From contig NZ_CP077683.1 of the NCBI RefSeq assembly GCF_019063845.1, forward strand, positions 4,456,501-4,520,500: a stretch of 64,000 bases of DNA. The letters are read 5' to 3'. The DNA comes from Geomonas subterranea (GTDB lineage Bacteria > Desulfobacterota > Desulfuromonadia > Geobacterales > Geobacteraceae). Below the pieces are notes generated by a model. That model did no database searches. It worked only from the letters and a program-made list of their open reading frames with translations, and had not been told where the DNA came from. The translations under genes were made by a program, and so were the position numbers. Position 1 is the stretch's first letter; every line of letters begins with the position of its first letter. Shown here piece after piece: positions 26,701 to 34,798 of this stretch.

Positions 26701-28399
26701 GGTCACCTACAACCTGGCAATCCCGGCGGAGACCAACTCCACCGACTTCAACGCCTCGACCTTCAGCACGGGGAGCATTTCGCTCGGCTCCGGCCAGCTC
26801 GGCTCGGTAACCCTTACCGTCTCCGCCAAGGCCACGGCTGCGAAGAACGTCATCAACAAGACTACGGTGGGCGTTTCCGCGGTTTCGCACACGGCGCCTG
26901 CCAACAAGGTGGTCACCTCCACGGTGAATAACCCGATGCTGCACAACTCGGACAGCACCAGCTCCACCAAGTGGAGCGCGAACGGCGGCTGGGGTATCCC
27001 CGGTGCCCGTTACGGCGAGTTTGACTGCACCACCTGCCACGTGCAGGGGGGCGCGACCACCCGCAACGTGAACCGCATCCGCGAGACGGTTACCGCTCCC
27101 GACACCACCAAGGGGCAGCTCCCGGGCGCCGGCCAGCCGATCAACTACAGAAGGACCGGCGGCACCAGCAAGACCCAGCCGGTACCGGGTTGGGATAGCG
27201 GCGCGACGCCGAGGACCAGCTCCGACAAGATCTGCGAGATTTGCCATACCTACGACGCCGCAAGCGCGAACGGAACCAAGGCGCATCCGTACTCCACCAC
27301 CGCCACCCTCGGGAACCACTTCGGGACCGACGGCCGCGACTGCATCGACTGCCACAAGCACGGTAAGGGCTTCGGCGTGGCAGGGCTTGGCTGCACCGGG
27401 TGCCACGGCACCGAAACCGCCACCATCACCCCGGACAACCGCTACGTGGTGGCGCCGCCGAGAAACGCGAACGGCTTCACCGGTACCTTGGCCGGCATCG
27501 GCCAGGTCAGCAACGATCCCAAAGTCGGTGCGCACCAGGCTCACCTGAAAAGGCTGAACGGCTTCAGCAACTACTCGACGGTCGATTACACCTGCCAGGC
27601 CTGCCACGGCCCGCTGCCGACCGACTTCAGCCACATCAATTCCAACTCCATCCCGGTGTTCCAGGGGATGGCGACGAAGAACGGTGCGATGACCGCAAGC
27701 TACACCGGCACCAAGTGCAACAATACCTACTGCCACAACCCGGCAGCCACCGGCGGCACGTTGCTCGCCGCCAACGCCGGTACTGCTGTGTTCCCGTCCT
27801 GGACCAGCGCGAACTACGTCGCGAGCGGCACCAAGTCGGTCGCCAACTGCCAGGTCTGCCACAAGGTCCCGGGCAACACCGGGTTCGAGCCGGCCGGCAC
27901 CCATAACGGCATGAACACCGACGTGACCGACTGCTCCGGCTGCCACGGCCATAACGGCGACGGCAGCGGCACCGTGGCCGGCCGCCGCCACATGGACGGC
28001 GTCAAGTTCGGGGCCGGCAACTGCGACACCTGCCACGGTTACGACGTCGGCACCTGGTCCGCGTTCCCCGAGCGCTCCGGCGTAGTCACCGGCAAAGGCG
28101 CGCACGAAAAACACATCGCGTACCTGAAGACGCGCTACAACGTGACGCTGACCCCGGCCTCCGATGCCTTCGGCGTCGGTAACTCGTGGACACAGGTCTG
28201 CGGCGTATGCCATAATGGCGCGGCCCACAACATGGGCGAAGCCATCCCTGGCACCGGGCGCACCATTTCCATCACTCCGGCCCGCCAGTTCGGCGGTTCG
28301 CTGCCGGTCTACAACGGTACCGTCGGGGTAGCGTCCTCGATCAAGCCGAAGACCTGTTCCAACGTCGATTGCCACTACAAAGAGACGCCGTCCTGGTAG
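23786..28399 (+). CDS. Multiheme cytochrome c with long Ig/fibronectin-like N-terminal region
   Basis: 1537 residues with an N-terminal export signal (CLIAMFTMLATVLLLQMKQVRDAQA). The first ~1080 residues are haem-free and Thr/Ser/Ala-rich beta domains. They include two clear Ig-type repeats containing TYTLYPWAKDGGGNVS and TYTLYPWVKDAAGNVS, then CARDB/NEW3-like domains (STISADGGTSVYNLKLINND). The final ~450 residues hold nine CX2CH (CTTCH, CEICH, CIDCH, CTGCH, CQACH, CQVCH, CSGCH, CDTCH, CGVCH) and two CX4CH sites, the last being CSNVDCH close to the C-terminus. The beta region looks like an adhesion or spacer arm that would display the haem part away from the cell. ATG at 23786, 71 bases after the previous stop. 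Confidence 0.93.
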   Translation: MGKVIVKNIRGMGWGAKACLIAMFTMLATVLLLQMKQVRDAQAAVAVQTQWAILGTGTTSTLPAMTLAKGAGSNRLLVVKVVADYSTAITTFTPTVSYGGQALTKIVATDTTSRQKVWFGYLKETGIVAATGTTPSLTVTWGSAPQTGCGVSAAFYSNVDQGTPITGSRAVASDTSATTPTSGTINVTNGGWAIYGSNVNTALAASVPTGYTEHFDTANSTLYEDAVGSKQITATGTENPLPTWTTQRYGFAAIGLNPATTTLGNGTIGTTANVAPGAASQKIDGFSLVTGSAGTTDTVTGLTVTTTNNAAIASMQIWNEAGTTQYFSTVNNPGSDTWSFSGGTAIPVTNTSAGYKILVTYKTRAAGAPAGNTATTARVTAITSGNVLAGSDTADTTLTLINTHAASTWGTNTATSTTITLNWTYGTPGQNVIIVRYAGAKTDTTKPVDGTTYGLGAAFGSGGTVRYVGNASTIPDSVGLVAGTTYYYKIFEYDTYTNYYNATDVWTAGLTPLSSDSVAPTVSAGFAATTPVNTLAVPITSFAATDNVGGSGVAGYMITTSATAPLATDAAWTSTAPTSYTVAAAGTYTLYPWAKDGGGNVSPVYGAPVSVVVDMTAPVVATFTVNTPSASRNIPIAGLTGTDVGTSVSRYLITTTSTQPAAGAAGWSATAPTTYTVAADGTYTLYPWVKDAAGNVSALSGLTRTVVVDATAPTGLTAVSPADTSTDQPLNVALQASTATDAGVGGVTYYFTITDGVSYNANSGWIAANNWAPAGLGYGTTYTWQVRAKDSLGNQTALTTPMTFTTGAACVRNDPTVTLLTATGGIASTISADGGTSVYNLKLINNDYGGCGATTFNLGVSDTDALDVFDPPTLANSSLTLPPGGQVTTTVTVKATVDHISGVSKTRAFTTADAYHAQVTTGDVQTTLNVVACTPKTPLLIVGPDSGYLNRGGTLKYTVTVKNTDSGAGCGAVTYNLAIPAETNSTDFNASTFSTGSISLGSGQLGSVTLTVSAKATAAKNVINKTTVGVSAVSHTAPANKVVTSTVNNPMLHNSDSTSSTKWSANGGWGIPGARYGEFDCTTCHVQGGATTRNVNRIRETVTAPDTTKGQLPGAGQPINYRRTGGTSKTQPVPGWDSGATPRTSSDKICEICHTYDAASANGTKAHPYSTTATLGNHFGTDGRDCIDCHKHGKGFGVAGLGCTGCHGTETATITPDNRYVVAPPRNANGFTGTLAGIGQVSNDPKVGAHQAHLKRLNGFSNYSTVDYTCQACHGPLPTDFSHINSNSIPVFQGMATKNGAMTASYTGTKCNNTYCHNPAATGGTLLAANAGTAVFPSWTSANYVASGTKSVANCQVCHKVPGNTGFEPAGTHNGMNTDVTDCSGCHGHNGDGSGTVAGRRHMDGVKFGAGNCDTCHGYDVGTWSAFPERSGVVTGKGAHEKHIAYLKTRYNVTLTPASDAFGVGNSWTQVCGVCHNGAAHNMGEAIPGTGRTISITPARQFGGSLPVYNGTVGVASSIKPKTCSNVDCHYKETPSW

Positions 28400-28424
28400 T
28401 ATCCAGCGGGGGGAGGCAGATATA

Positions 28425-30875
28425 ATGCTGAACGTTTTTAGAGAGAAATTTGGAAAGATACTGCTGGTCGCAGGCGCCATCACGGCCTGCGCCGGCATCC
28501 CCGGCACGGCCCTCGCGCTCACCTGCGTGGACTGCCACGGCAACCCGCCGGTCGACAACGCGAGCCGCGTCGGTGGGACCACCGGCCAGTTCCCGGGTTC
28601 CCACGGCACCCACAGCGGCTCGGGCGCCGGCCAGTACGGCTACGCCTGCACCAAGTGCCACGTGAACAACGCTGCGGCGAACCACGCCAACGGCAACATC
28701 GACATGGCAGTGCCCATCAACGGCAACACCGGGGCGACCTACGGCAAGGGGAACAGCTTCCCGGTCACCAACAGCGCCCTGGTCGGGAACACCTGCTCCG
28801 CCACCTACTGCCATTCCAACGGCACCTCGTTGGCTACCGGCGCAGCCGCCAGCGGCACTTCGCCCACCTGGGGCACCGGAAGCACCACCTGCATCAGCTG
28901 CCACGGCACAGGGGGGACCACCGGCGCTCCCACCTACGTTAACGTCAGGGCGTATCCCTCGGCGGCTCCTACCAGCACCGGCTGGACCACCCCGACCAAC
29001 GCCTACGTCGACGACAACGTCTACGCGGTGTACAACACCACTACTCAGCAGCCTCTGGTGCTGACCGGCTTCAACACGACTGCGGCCGGTCTCACCGCTG
29101 GGGACACCATCACGGGGATCTCGGTCACCGTGCACGGTCTCGCCGCTTCCGGGCTCATCAACGTTGCCCTGACCAAGACCGGCACCACCACCGTCGCGGG
29201 TACTGCAAAGACCGCCACGCTCCCCACTACCGACGGCACGGTCATGCTCACCACCACGCCGACTGATCTCTGGGGGACCACCTGGACGGTGGCTGACCTG
29301 CAATCGGCCAACTTCGGCGTCATCATCAAAGACAACGACACCACGGCCTCCAACATCCAGATCGACTCGGTCACCGTGATTGTGCACACTGCCGCCGAGC
29401 CCAAGATGAACAGCCACGCATCGCACACCTCCAAGACCTGTGATGTCTGCCACAACGCGACCACCACCGACGGCACCACCATCGCCTCACCGGCGAATCA
29501 CGCTGCCGGCAGCTATAGCGTGGTTGCCAAGACCGGTACTACGTTCACCTACGCCTACAACGCCGCTGGCAGCACCTGCTCGACTGTTTCCTGTCACGGC
29601 AATGCCATCTGGGGGGTATCCGTCTTCAACTGCGTCACCTGCCATAACGGGGTCCTGAACACCTCCGCGGCCACCCAGGCACTGGGCGGACCGACCACCC
29701 GCAGGAACGTCGTTGCCGAGATGAAAAGCGCCTGGAGCCACAAGCGCTCCACCAACGGCGGCACCCCGGCCAACACCGTCGTCACCGCCGCCGACTGCAT
29801 CGTCTGCCACATGGAAGGCGACAAGACCACCGGCAAGACCTCCGCAGTGCACGGCAACGGCTACATCAACCTGCGCGACCCCGACACCGGGAACAACATC
29901 AAGAACGTCACCTGGAACGGCGCGACCCCGGGAGCGTACGTCGAAGGGACGACCGACGTCCAGTTCACCCAGTTCAGCCGCAATCTCGGTGTGCTTCTTG
30001 AAAACGACCCGAACTGGCTGATCATCGCTGCAATCCAGCAGAACCACTGCCTTAAGTGCCACGACGCGGCGGGCGCCACCAGCGCCAACGCGCAGGTTCC
30101 CACCACCGGGACCGCGATGCGCCCCTTCGGCGTCGCGATCACCGGCCACGTAGCGCCTTTCAACAGCAACGGTTCGGGTAACGTGGTCAACGTTGTGGCA
30201 GGCTTCACGACCACCAACGCGTCCTACCACCCGGTCATCGGCAAGCAGAACAACAGCTACGTCCAGGGCGCCCAGATGGTGGCCCCCTACAGCGGCGTCA
30301 CCAAGACCAACGGCAACAATACCCAGTACGGGCCGCTGATGTCCTGCTGGGACTGCCATGCAACCCTGGGGCAGACCGGCGTGCAGACCGCCACGGTCAC
30401 AGCGCACGGCGGAGCGGTCACCCTGCGCGGCCCGATCAGGGCTGCAGGAACGACCGCCACGACCAACCTCTGCGTCAACTGCCACGCGACCAAGTACGCT
30501 ACCACCTCGACGCAGCATGGTTCCGGCTCGGCGTTCACCCTCGGCAAGAGCAACATGGGCACCACGACCTTCAACAACTGCTCCTACTGCCACGGCTACG
30601 GTGTGGTCGGCGCTACCTACTCGGCAACCAGCGTCGCCCGTCCGCTGCGCATGGAAGAAGCGCACGGCTTCAATGACAGGGTAGTAGGTACCGTCGGCTC
30701 CAAGTGGTCGGGCGGCAACAGGCCGTACGCGTTCATTCGCAACACCCTGAGCAGCTGGTCGCCCAAGTCGGCGGTCGGCGACACCATCGCCTCGCCTTCG
30801 ACCTGCACCGGCACCGGCGGCACCTGCGGCAATGACATGGGCAACAGCCCTAACGGTCTGGGCGGCGTGTACTAG
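28425..30875 (+). CDS. Multiheme cytochrome c with internal Ig-like insert
   Basis: 816 residues with a signal peptide (ILLVAGAITACAGIPGTALA). It starts CVDCHGNPPVDNAS, like the second and third cytochromes. Ten CX2CH and two CX4CH motifs (CSATYCH, CSTVSCH) are present. Residues ~165-330 are a haem-free, Thr-rich beta domain between the fourth and fifth motifs. The C-terminus contains CTGTGGTCGND, which is not a haem motif but could form a disulfide. Starts 25 bases after the previous stop with GGGGGAGG upstream. Last gene before the terminator at 30901. It should be matured with the other four and may complete a haem chain. Confidence 0.93.
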   Translation: MLNVFREKFGKILLVAGAITACAGIPGTALALTCVDCHGNPPVDNASRVGGTTGQFPGSHGTHSGSGAGQYGYACTKCHVNNAAANHANGNIDMAVPINGNTGATYGKGNSFPVTNSALVGNTCSATYCHSNGTSLATGAAASGTSPTWGTGSTTCISCHGTGGTTGAPTYVNVRAYPSAAPTSTGWTTPTNAYVDDNVYAVYNTTTQQPLVLTGFNTTAAGLTAGDTITGISVTVHGLAASGLINVALTKTGTTTVAGTAKTATLPTTDGTVMLTTTPTDLWGTTWTVADLQSANFGVIIKDNDTTASNIQIDSVTVIVHTAAEPKMNSHASHTSKTCDVCHNATTTDGTTIASPANHAAGSYSVVAKTGTTFTYAYNAAGSTCSTVSCHGNAIWGVSVFNCVTCHNGVLNTSAATQALGGPTTRRNVVAEMKSAWSHKRSTNGGTPANTVVTAADCIVCHMEGDKTTGKTSAVHGNGYINLRDPDTGNNIKNVTWNGATPGAYVEGTTDVQFTQFSRNLGVLLENDPNWLIIAAIQQNHCLKCHDAAGATSANAQVPTTGTAMRPFGVAITGHVAPFNSNGSGNVVNVVAGFTTTNASYHPVIGKQNNSYVQGAQMVAPYSGVTKTNGNNTQYGPLMSCWDCHATLGQTGVQTATVTAHGGAVTLRGPIRAAGTTATTNLCVNCHATKYATTSTQHGSGSAFTLGKSNMGTTTFNNCSYCHGYGVVGATYSATSVARPLRMEEAHGFNDRVVGTVGSKWSGGNRPYAFIRNTLSSWSPKSAVGDTIASPSTCTGTGGTCGNDMGNSPNGLGGVY

Positions 30876-30900
30876 GGCCTCAAGGTTAGGCTGAAAGACC

Positions 30901-30935
30901 AATACCCCGCCCATCCAGGGCGGGGTATTTTTCTT
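30901..30935 (+). terminator. Rho-independent terminator of the cytochrome operon
   Basis: A perfect 12-bp stem, AATACCCCGCCC with GGGCGGGGTATT, loop ATCCA, followed by TTTCTT. It lies 25 bases after the last cytochrome stop. Confidence 0.92.
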
Positions 30936-30982
30936 GGGTGTCCGGCCGGATTCAAAGGCCGGAGAAGAGCCGCACGCGCAGT

Positions 30983-31003
30983 GCCCCTGCCGGCGGCAGG
31001 GGC
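30983..31003 (+). promoter_or_regulatory. Hairpin just upstream of the lipoprotein start
   Basis: GCCCCTGCC pairs with GGCAGGGGC around a 3-base loop and ends 14 bases before the ATG at 31018. It may limit access to the weak AAGG ribosome site. Confidence 0.4.
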
Positions 31004-31017
31004 GACAAGGATCACGT

Positions 31018-32385
31018 ATGACAGGAAGTATGAAAGCACTGTCCCTGGCGGCAGTGTTGGCCGTCTGCCTCTCCGGCTGCCAGAAGGAATCCGGCAAACC
31101 GAAAGACCTCTCTTTGCTCACCACGACCACTGTGGTCGCTGAAATCCCCGGAGGACCACAAGAAGGCGGCGCATGGAACGCCAACGCCATCCGCAATGTT
31201 CCCCAGGTGGAATTCAACGCCACCGGCAGAGGTTTCTTCTATGTCGCGGAGCAGGGAGGCAAATTCCACGTGGTGCACAACGGCAACCGGGGGAACTCCT
31301 ATACCAACATTTTGACCCCAACGCTCAGCCCGGATGGACAGCGCCTGGCCTACCAGGCCTACGTAGACGATAAAGTACGGATGGTAGTCGACGGGAGGGA
31401 GGGGGAGGTCGTCGAGGAGCTGGAGATCCCCTTTTTCAGCCCGGACAACCGCCATGTCGTGTACCAGGCGAAAACGGGGGGACGTTGGTATTTTGTCGTC
31501 GATGGCCGCAGCTTCCCTGCCTACAGAACAGAGCATAACCAGTTCGGTTTCAGCGCCGATGGCACCCGAATGGCTTACGTGGACAGTCCGGTGGAGGGCG
31601 CCAAGCCGCGGCTGGTCGTCACCGACCTCGACTTCAAGAAACAATTGATCAGGGAAGCAACCGGCGCCGTCATGGTCATCAGCGACGACAAGAGCAGGAT
31701 TGCCGCTATCTCCGAGGTAAAGGGCAAGCAAAGGGTGATCGAGCTGAGCCTCGCCACGCCGGACCAGGTCAAGGAAGGGGTCCTGTACGACAGCATCAAG
31801 GACCTTGCCATCAGCCCGGACGGAACATCTGTCGCCTATGTCGCCGAGAAGGGTGGACGCAAAGTCCTGGTGTGGAACGGTCAGGAAAAGGCGTTTCCTC
31901 CCGGCAAGCTGGTAGGTCAGATCGTCTTCCGCCCCGGCAACAAGGGGGTCGGCCTCCTGACCGATTCCAACGGAAGCTGTGCCTTTCATGAGCCTTTCTC
32001 CGGCAGCGGTCCCCAGATACGCCCGTACGATGAGGTGGGCGAGCTGGCGTACAGCAAGGACGGCAAGAGCCTGGTGTATCTTGGCCGCAAGGTCACGCCG
32101 GGGCAGACGGGAAAGAGCATCTTCATGGTGGTGAACGGCAAGGAAGGGCCGAGGTTCGACAAGGTAATAAGCCCGACCTTCACTCCCGACGGCCAGAAGG
32201 TGGTCTACCGGGTCCGCCATGAAGGCAAGCGTTTCATGGTGGTCTCGGACCTGGACGGCAAGATCATCAGACAGGACCCGCAGCATGAGATGGTGTTCCC
32301 CCCGGTGTTCTCTCCTGACGGGAAACTCCTCGCCTACGGGGTCAAGGATGGCGGCAAGTTGGTCTGGAACGTGGAGAAGCTGTAA
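31018..32385 (+). CDS. Beta-propeller (PD40/TolB-like) lipoprotein
   Basis: 455 residues with a lipoprotein signal peptide, lipobox LSGC and Cys near residue 21 (SLAAVLAVCLSGCQ). Several PD40-type blades follow, seen as repeated SPDGxxLAY, SPDNRHVVY, SADGTRMAYV, SPDGTSVAYV, TPDGQKVVYR and SPDGKLLAYG, alternating with VVDG/VVNG turns. That gives a six- to eight-bladed propeller anchored in a membrane. It has no haem motif. Its stop overlaps the resB ATG by one base, so it belongs to the maturation operon rather than the cytochrome operon. It could be a scaffold or chaperone for apocytochromes, but function is unknown. The start at 31018 is chosen for the signal peptide; an in-frame ATG at 31030 is also possible. 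Confidence 0.85.
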   Translation: MTGSMKALSLAAVLAVCLSGCQKESGKPKDLSLLTTTTVVAEIPGGPQEGGAWNANAIRNVPQVEFNATGRGFFYVAEQGGKFHVVHNGNRGNSYTNILTPTLSPDGQRLAYQAYVDDKVRMVVDGREGEVVEELEIPFFSPDNRHVVYQAKTGGRWYFVVDGRSFPAYRTEHNQFGFSADGTRMAYVDSPVEGAKPRLVVTDLDFKKQLIREATGAVMVISDDKSRIAAISEVKGKQRVIELSLATPDQVKEGVLYDSIKDLAISPDGTSVAYVAEKGGRKVLVWNGQEKAFPPGKLVGQIVFRPGNKGVGLLTDSNGSCAFHEPFSGSGPQIRPYDEVGELAYSKDGKSLVYLGRKVTPGQTGKSIFMVVNGKEGPRFDKVISPTFTPDGQKVVYRVRHEGKRFMVVSDLDGKIIRQDPQHEMVFPPVFSPDGKLLAYGVKDGGKLVWNVEKL

Positions 32386-33533
32386 TGGCCGAAATAGAAG
32401 CACCCGATAACGACAGCGAAGGCGAGCGCTTTCCGCTGGAACCCCGCATTCACCCGGTAAACAAGAGCCTGCGCGCGATCTACGACTTCCTGGCCTCGGC
32501 CAAGCTGGCCATGGTCCTGCTGGTCGCCATCCTTACCTGCTGCGTGGTCGGTGTGACACTGTTTCGCGGGCAACGCTCCGGCGAGATGATCTTCGACACC
32601 ATGTGGTTCAACGGCCTCCTGGTGTTCCTCATCGTCAACGTCGCCTGCTGTTTTTTCGGCAGGATCTGGGGGCGCAGGGTTACCCTGACTTCCTTCGGCA
32701 TGATCCTGTTCCATCTCAGTTTCGTGGCGATGTTCATAGGCATCATCTACAACAGCCTGTTCTTCTTCCGGGGCTCGATGAGGCTTACCGAAGGGGAGAC
32801 GGTCCAAAACGGGGAACGCCAGAGCTACGACCAGGTGTCGATGGGGAGGTTCTTCAACGTCATGTGGCTCAAGGGGGAAACCACCCTGAACGCCATGCAC
32901 CTCAGCTACAAACTGGACGGCGTCGAAAAGAAGAGAGCCTACGACATCACGGTGGGTGAGGGGGAGGTGAAGAAGCAGGAAACCATCTACCTCACCAAGA
33001 ACCTCAAATACAGGGGATTCAAATTCTTTCCCGACCAGGAAGGGTACAGCGTCCTGACCGTTCTCTACGACAAGCAGGGGAAGGAACTCTACGGAGCCTA
33101 CGTCCCGCTGCAGAGCCTCAAACACGATGCGAATTCGACCTTCTACACCACCGGGACCAAGGCCGGCCCCGGCAGCCTCACCTTCCCGTACGCCCCCGAG
33201 AAGCCGCTCTTCGATCTTCAGGTGGCCTATCGGCCGGACCCGGTGCAGCCGAAGTCGGGAACGGCTTTCTTCATGGTGAAACCTCTTGGTTCCCCCCTGA
33301 GCATGGCGGACCAGCAGACCTTCGAAAAGAGCCAGACCCCGCTGGGGGCGCTATACGACGCGGGTGAATACCGCCTCTCCGCGCGAGAGGTCCGCTACTG
33401 GGTCAGCATGAAGGTGAGCTACGAGCCGGGCCAGATCATCGTGCTCAGCAGCCTCTGGGTCGGGTTGTTCGGAATGATACTGACCACCGCGGGCCGTATG
33501 CTGAAAGGGCGGCGGGATAGCCTGAAGGGATAA
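32385..33533 (+). CDS. resB: Cytochrome c biogenesis protein ResB (set 1)
   Basis: 382 residues. After a cytoplasmic N-terminus come helices SAKLAMVLLVAILTCCVVGVTLF (~38-60), MWFNGLLVFLIVNVACCFF and MILFHLSFVAMFIGIIYN, then a large extracytoplasmic domain. The last helix, IIVLSSLWVGLFGMILTTAG, follows the ResB hallmark ISMKVSYEPGQ. ResB with CcsB forms the System II synthase that delivers haem and ligates it to CXXCH cysteines outside the cytoplasmic membrane. Its CcsB partner at 36472 is separated by a 3-gene island on the opposite strand. It lies next to the giant cytochrome genes, so a dedicated role in their maturation is likely. The start overlaps the upstream stop by one base. Confidence 0.92.
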   Translation: MAEIEAPDNDSEGERFPLEPRIHPVNKSLRAIYDFLASAKLAMVLLVAILTCCVVGVTLFRGQRSGEMIFDTMWFNGLLVFLIVNVACCFFGRIWGRRVTLTSFGMILFHLSFVAMFIGIIYNSLFFFRGSMRLTEGETVQNGERQSYDQVSMGRFFNVMWLKGETTLNAMHLSYKLDGVEKKRAYDITVGEGEVKKQETIYLTKNLKYRGFKFFPDQEGYSVLTVLYDKQGKELYGAYVPLQSLKHDANSTFYTTGTKAGPGSLTFPYAPEKPLFDLQVAYRPDPVQPKSGTAFFMVKPLGSPLSMADQQTFEKSQTPLGALYDAGEYRLSAREVRYWVSMKVSYEPGQIIVLSSLWVGLFGMILTTAGRMLKGRRDSLKG

Positions 33534-33568
33534 CCGGGGACGCACCGGCCCTTGCGGGCGGCCCCGGT
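33533..33568. terminator. Hairpin between convergent genes
   Basis: ACCGGGG pairs with CCCCGGT around an inner GC-rich stem (CGGCCC...GGGCGG) in the 35 bases between resB (+) and the glycosyltransferase gene (-). It is positioned as a bidirectional terminator but lacks T-tracts. Confidence 0.4.
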
Positions 33569-34798
33569 CTACTGCCGGAACAGTTTCGCGTCGGAGTCGT
33601 CGAGCAGGTACTGGTAGGGTGCGACCGGCACATTTTTCGCCGTCGCCAGCGGATAGAGGTAAAGGTTCCAGGCCAGCATCGTCACCAGGACCAGGTGGTA
33701 TAGACGGGCGTTGACCCGCCCGGTCACCTCTGTCACCAGGCAGCCTATGGCGGTGAAGGCGAAGGGGAGCAGCGGGACCGCGGAGTAGATGAAGGTGGGA
33801 CGCTTGACCCCGACGAAGAGGGAGTAGGTCCCTAGAAACAGCAGCACCGGCAGGCCGAGCTCGAGTGATTTTCGGCGCTGCGCCAGGACCGCGAGAAAGA
33901 CCATGGCCGGCAGGGTGGCGATCCAGACCGGCAGGCTGTTCATGTAGAGGATGAACTCGCCGCGGTCGGCACCGATGAAGGTCCCCTGGCCGACGGTGAC
34001 GGAGCGGATGAACCATTCCAGTGCGGAGGTGTGACTCAGGAAAACCATCTCCGGGTTGTAGCTCTCCGGCCGGTAGGTCTGCAGCGAAAAATAGGCGTCC
34101 TGTATGAACTGGAGAAACTCGCTGAAAGTGTAACCGCGCATGAACCAGAAGTAGTAGGAACCGATGAACACGCTCGCCGGAATGAAGAGATAGGTAGCCG
34201 TGATGAAGAACGCGGTCCCCACGCTGCGATAGTTCCGGTTATCTCTCAGAAGCAACAGGTAGATCAGCAGCCAACAGGGGACGTAGTACCACTTGGTGGC
34301 CAGGGCGCATCCCATGAAAAAGGCGCTCGCCGCGATGAGCCAGCTTCGCCCGGCGTGTCTTTGATAGAGCACGATCGCCGCCAGGAAAAAGGCCCCGCCG
34401 TAGATCTCCTCGAAGGTGTAGCGGGACATGACGATGTGCAGGGGATCGGTGGCCAGCAAGACCCCCGCCAGCAGCGCGGCTTTTCTCCCCCCGCTCACGT
34501 TGCGCGCGAAGAGGTAGGTGAGCACGCAGGCGGCCGCTCCGAACAGGATGTTCCTCATGCGCCACCCGTACGGGTTGTCGCCGAAAAGCTGCAGGAAACC
34601 GTACATGAGGATGTGGCGCAGCGGCGGGTGCTCCCAGTTGTCGGGCTCGAACTGGCCGTTCAGCCAGTAGTTGGTTCCGGCGGGGACGTGGGCCATCTCA
34701 TCGCCCCATTTGAAGTCGGGATAGGATATCTCGTAGAACCTCAGGCCGAAGGCGAGCAGGAACAGCAGGCAGATAATGATTATCTCGTTTCTCTTCAT
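33569..34798 (-). CDS. PMT/ArnT-like (GT39/GT83-type) integral membrane glycosyltransferase
   Basis: 409 residues with about ten membrane helices from the first residues (IIIICLLFLLAFGLRFYEI). The first loop has GDEMAH and then NWEHPPLRHIL, matching the acidic motif and HPPL segment of protein O-mannosyltransferase and ArnT-type GT-C enzymes. These transfer a sugar from a polyprenyl phosphate to an extracytoplasmic acceptor. The GT2 enzyme at 35421 could supply the polyprenyl-sugar donor. It lies on the opposite strand between resB and ccsB. The ATG at 34798 overlaps the stop of the upstream gene (34795), so the two are translationally coupled. The acceptor could be a secreted protein; that is inference. 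Confidence 0.85.
   Translation of the reverse strand: MKRNEIIIICLLFLLAFGLRFYEISYPDFKWGDEMAHVPAGTNYWLNGQFEPDNWEHPPLRHILMYGFLQLFGDNPYGWRMRNILFGAAACVLTYLFARNVSGGRKAALLAGVLLATDPLHIVMSRYTFEEIYGGAFFLAAIVLYQRHAGRSWLIAASAFFMGCALATKWYYVPCWLLIYLLLLRDNRNYRSVGTAFFITATYLFIPASVFIGSYYFWFMRGYTFSEFLQFIQDAYFSLQTYRPESYNPEMVFLSHTSALEWFIRSVTVGQGTFIGADRGEFILYMNSLPVWIATLPAMVFLAVLAQRRKSLELGLPVLLFLGTYSLFVGVKRPTFIYSAVPLLPFAFTAIGCLVTEVTGRVNARLYHLVLVTMLAWNLYLYPLATAKNVPVAPYQYLLDDSDAKLFRQ

Noticed and set aside
12627..33533. Porin-cytochrome conduit
   Set aside because: No outer-membrane beta-barrel protein is encoded in or near the operon, so a classical conduit cannot be claimed.
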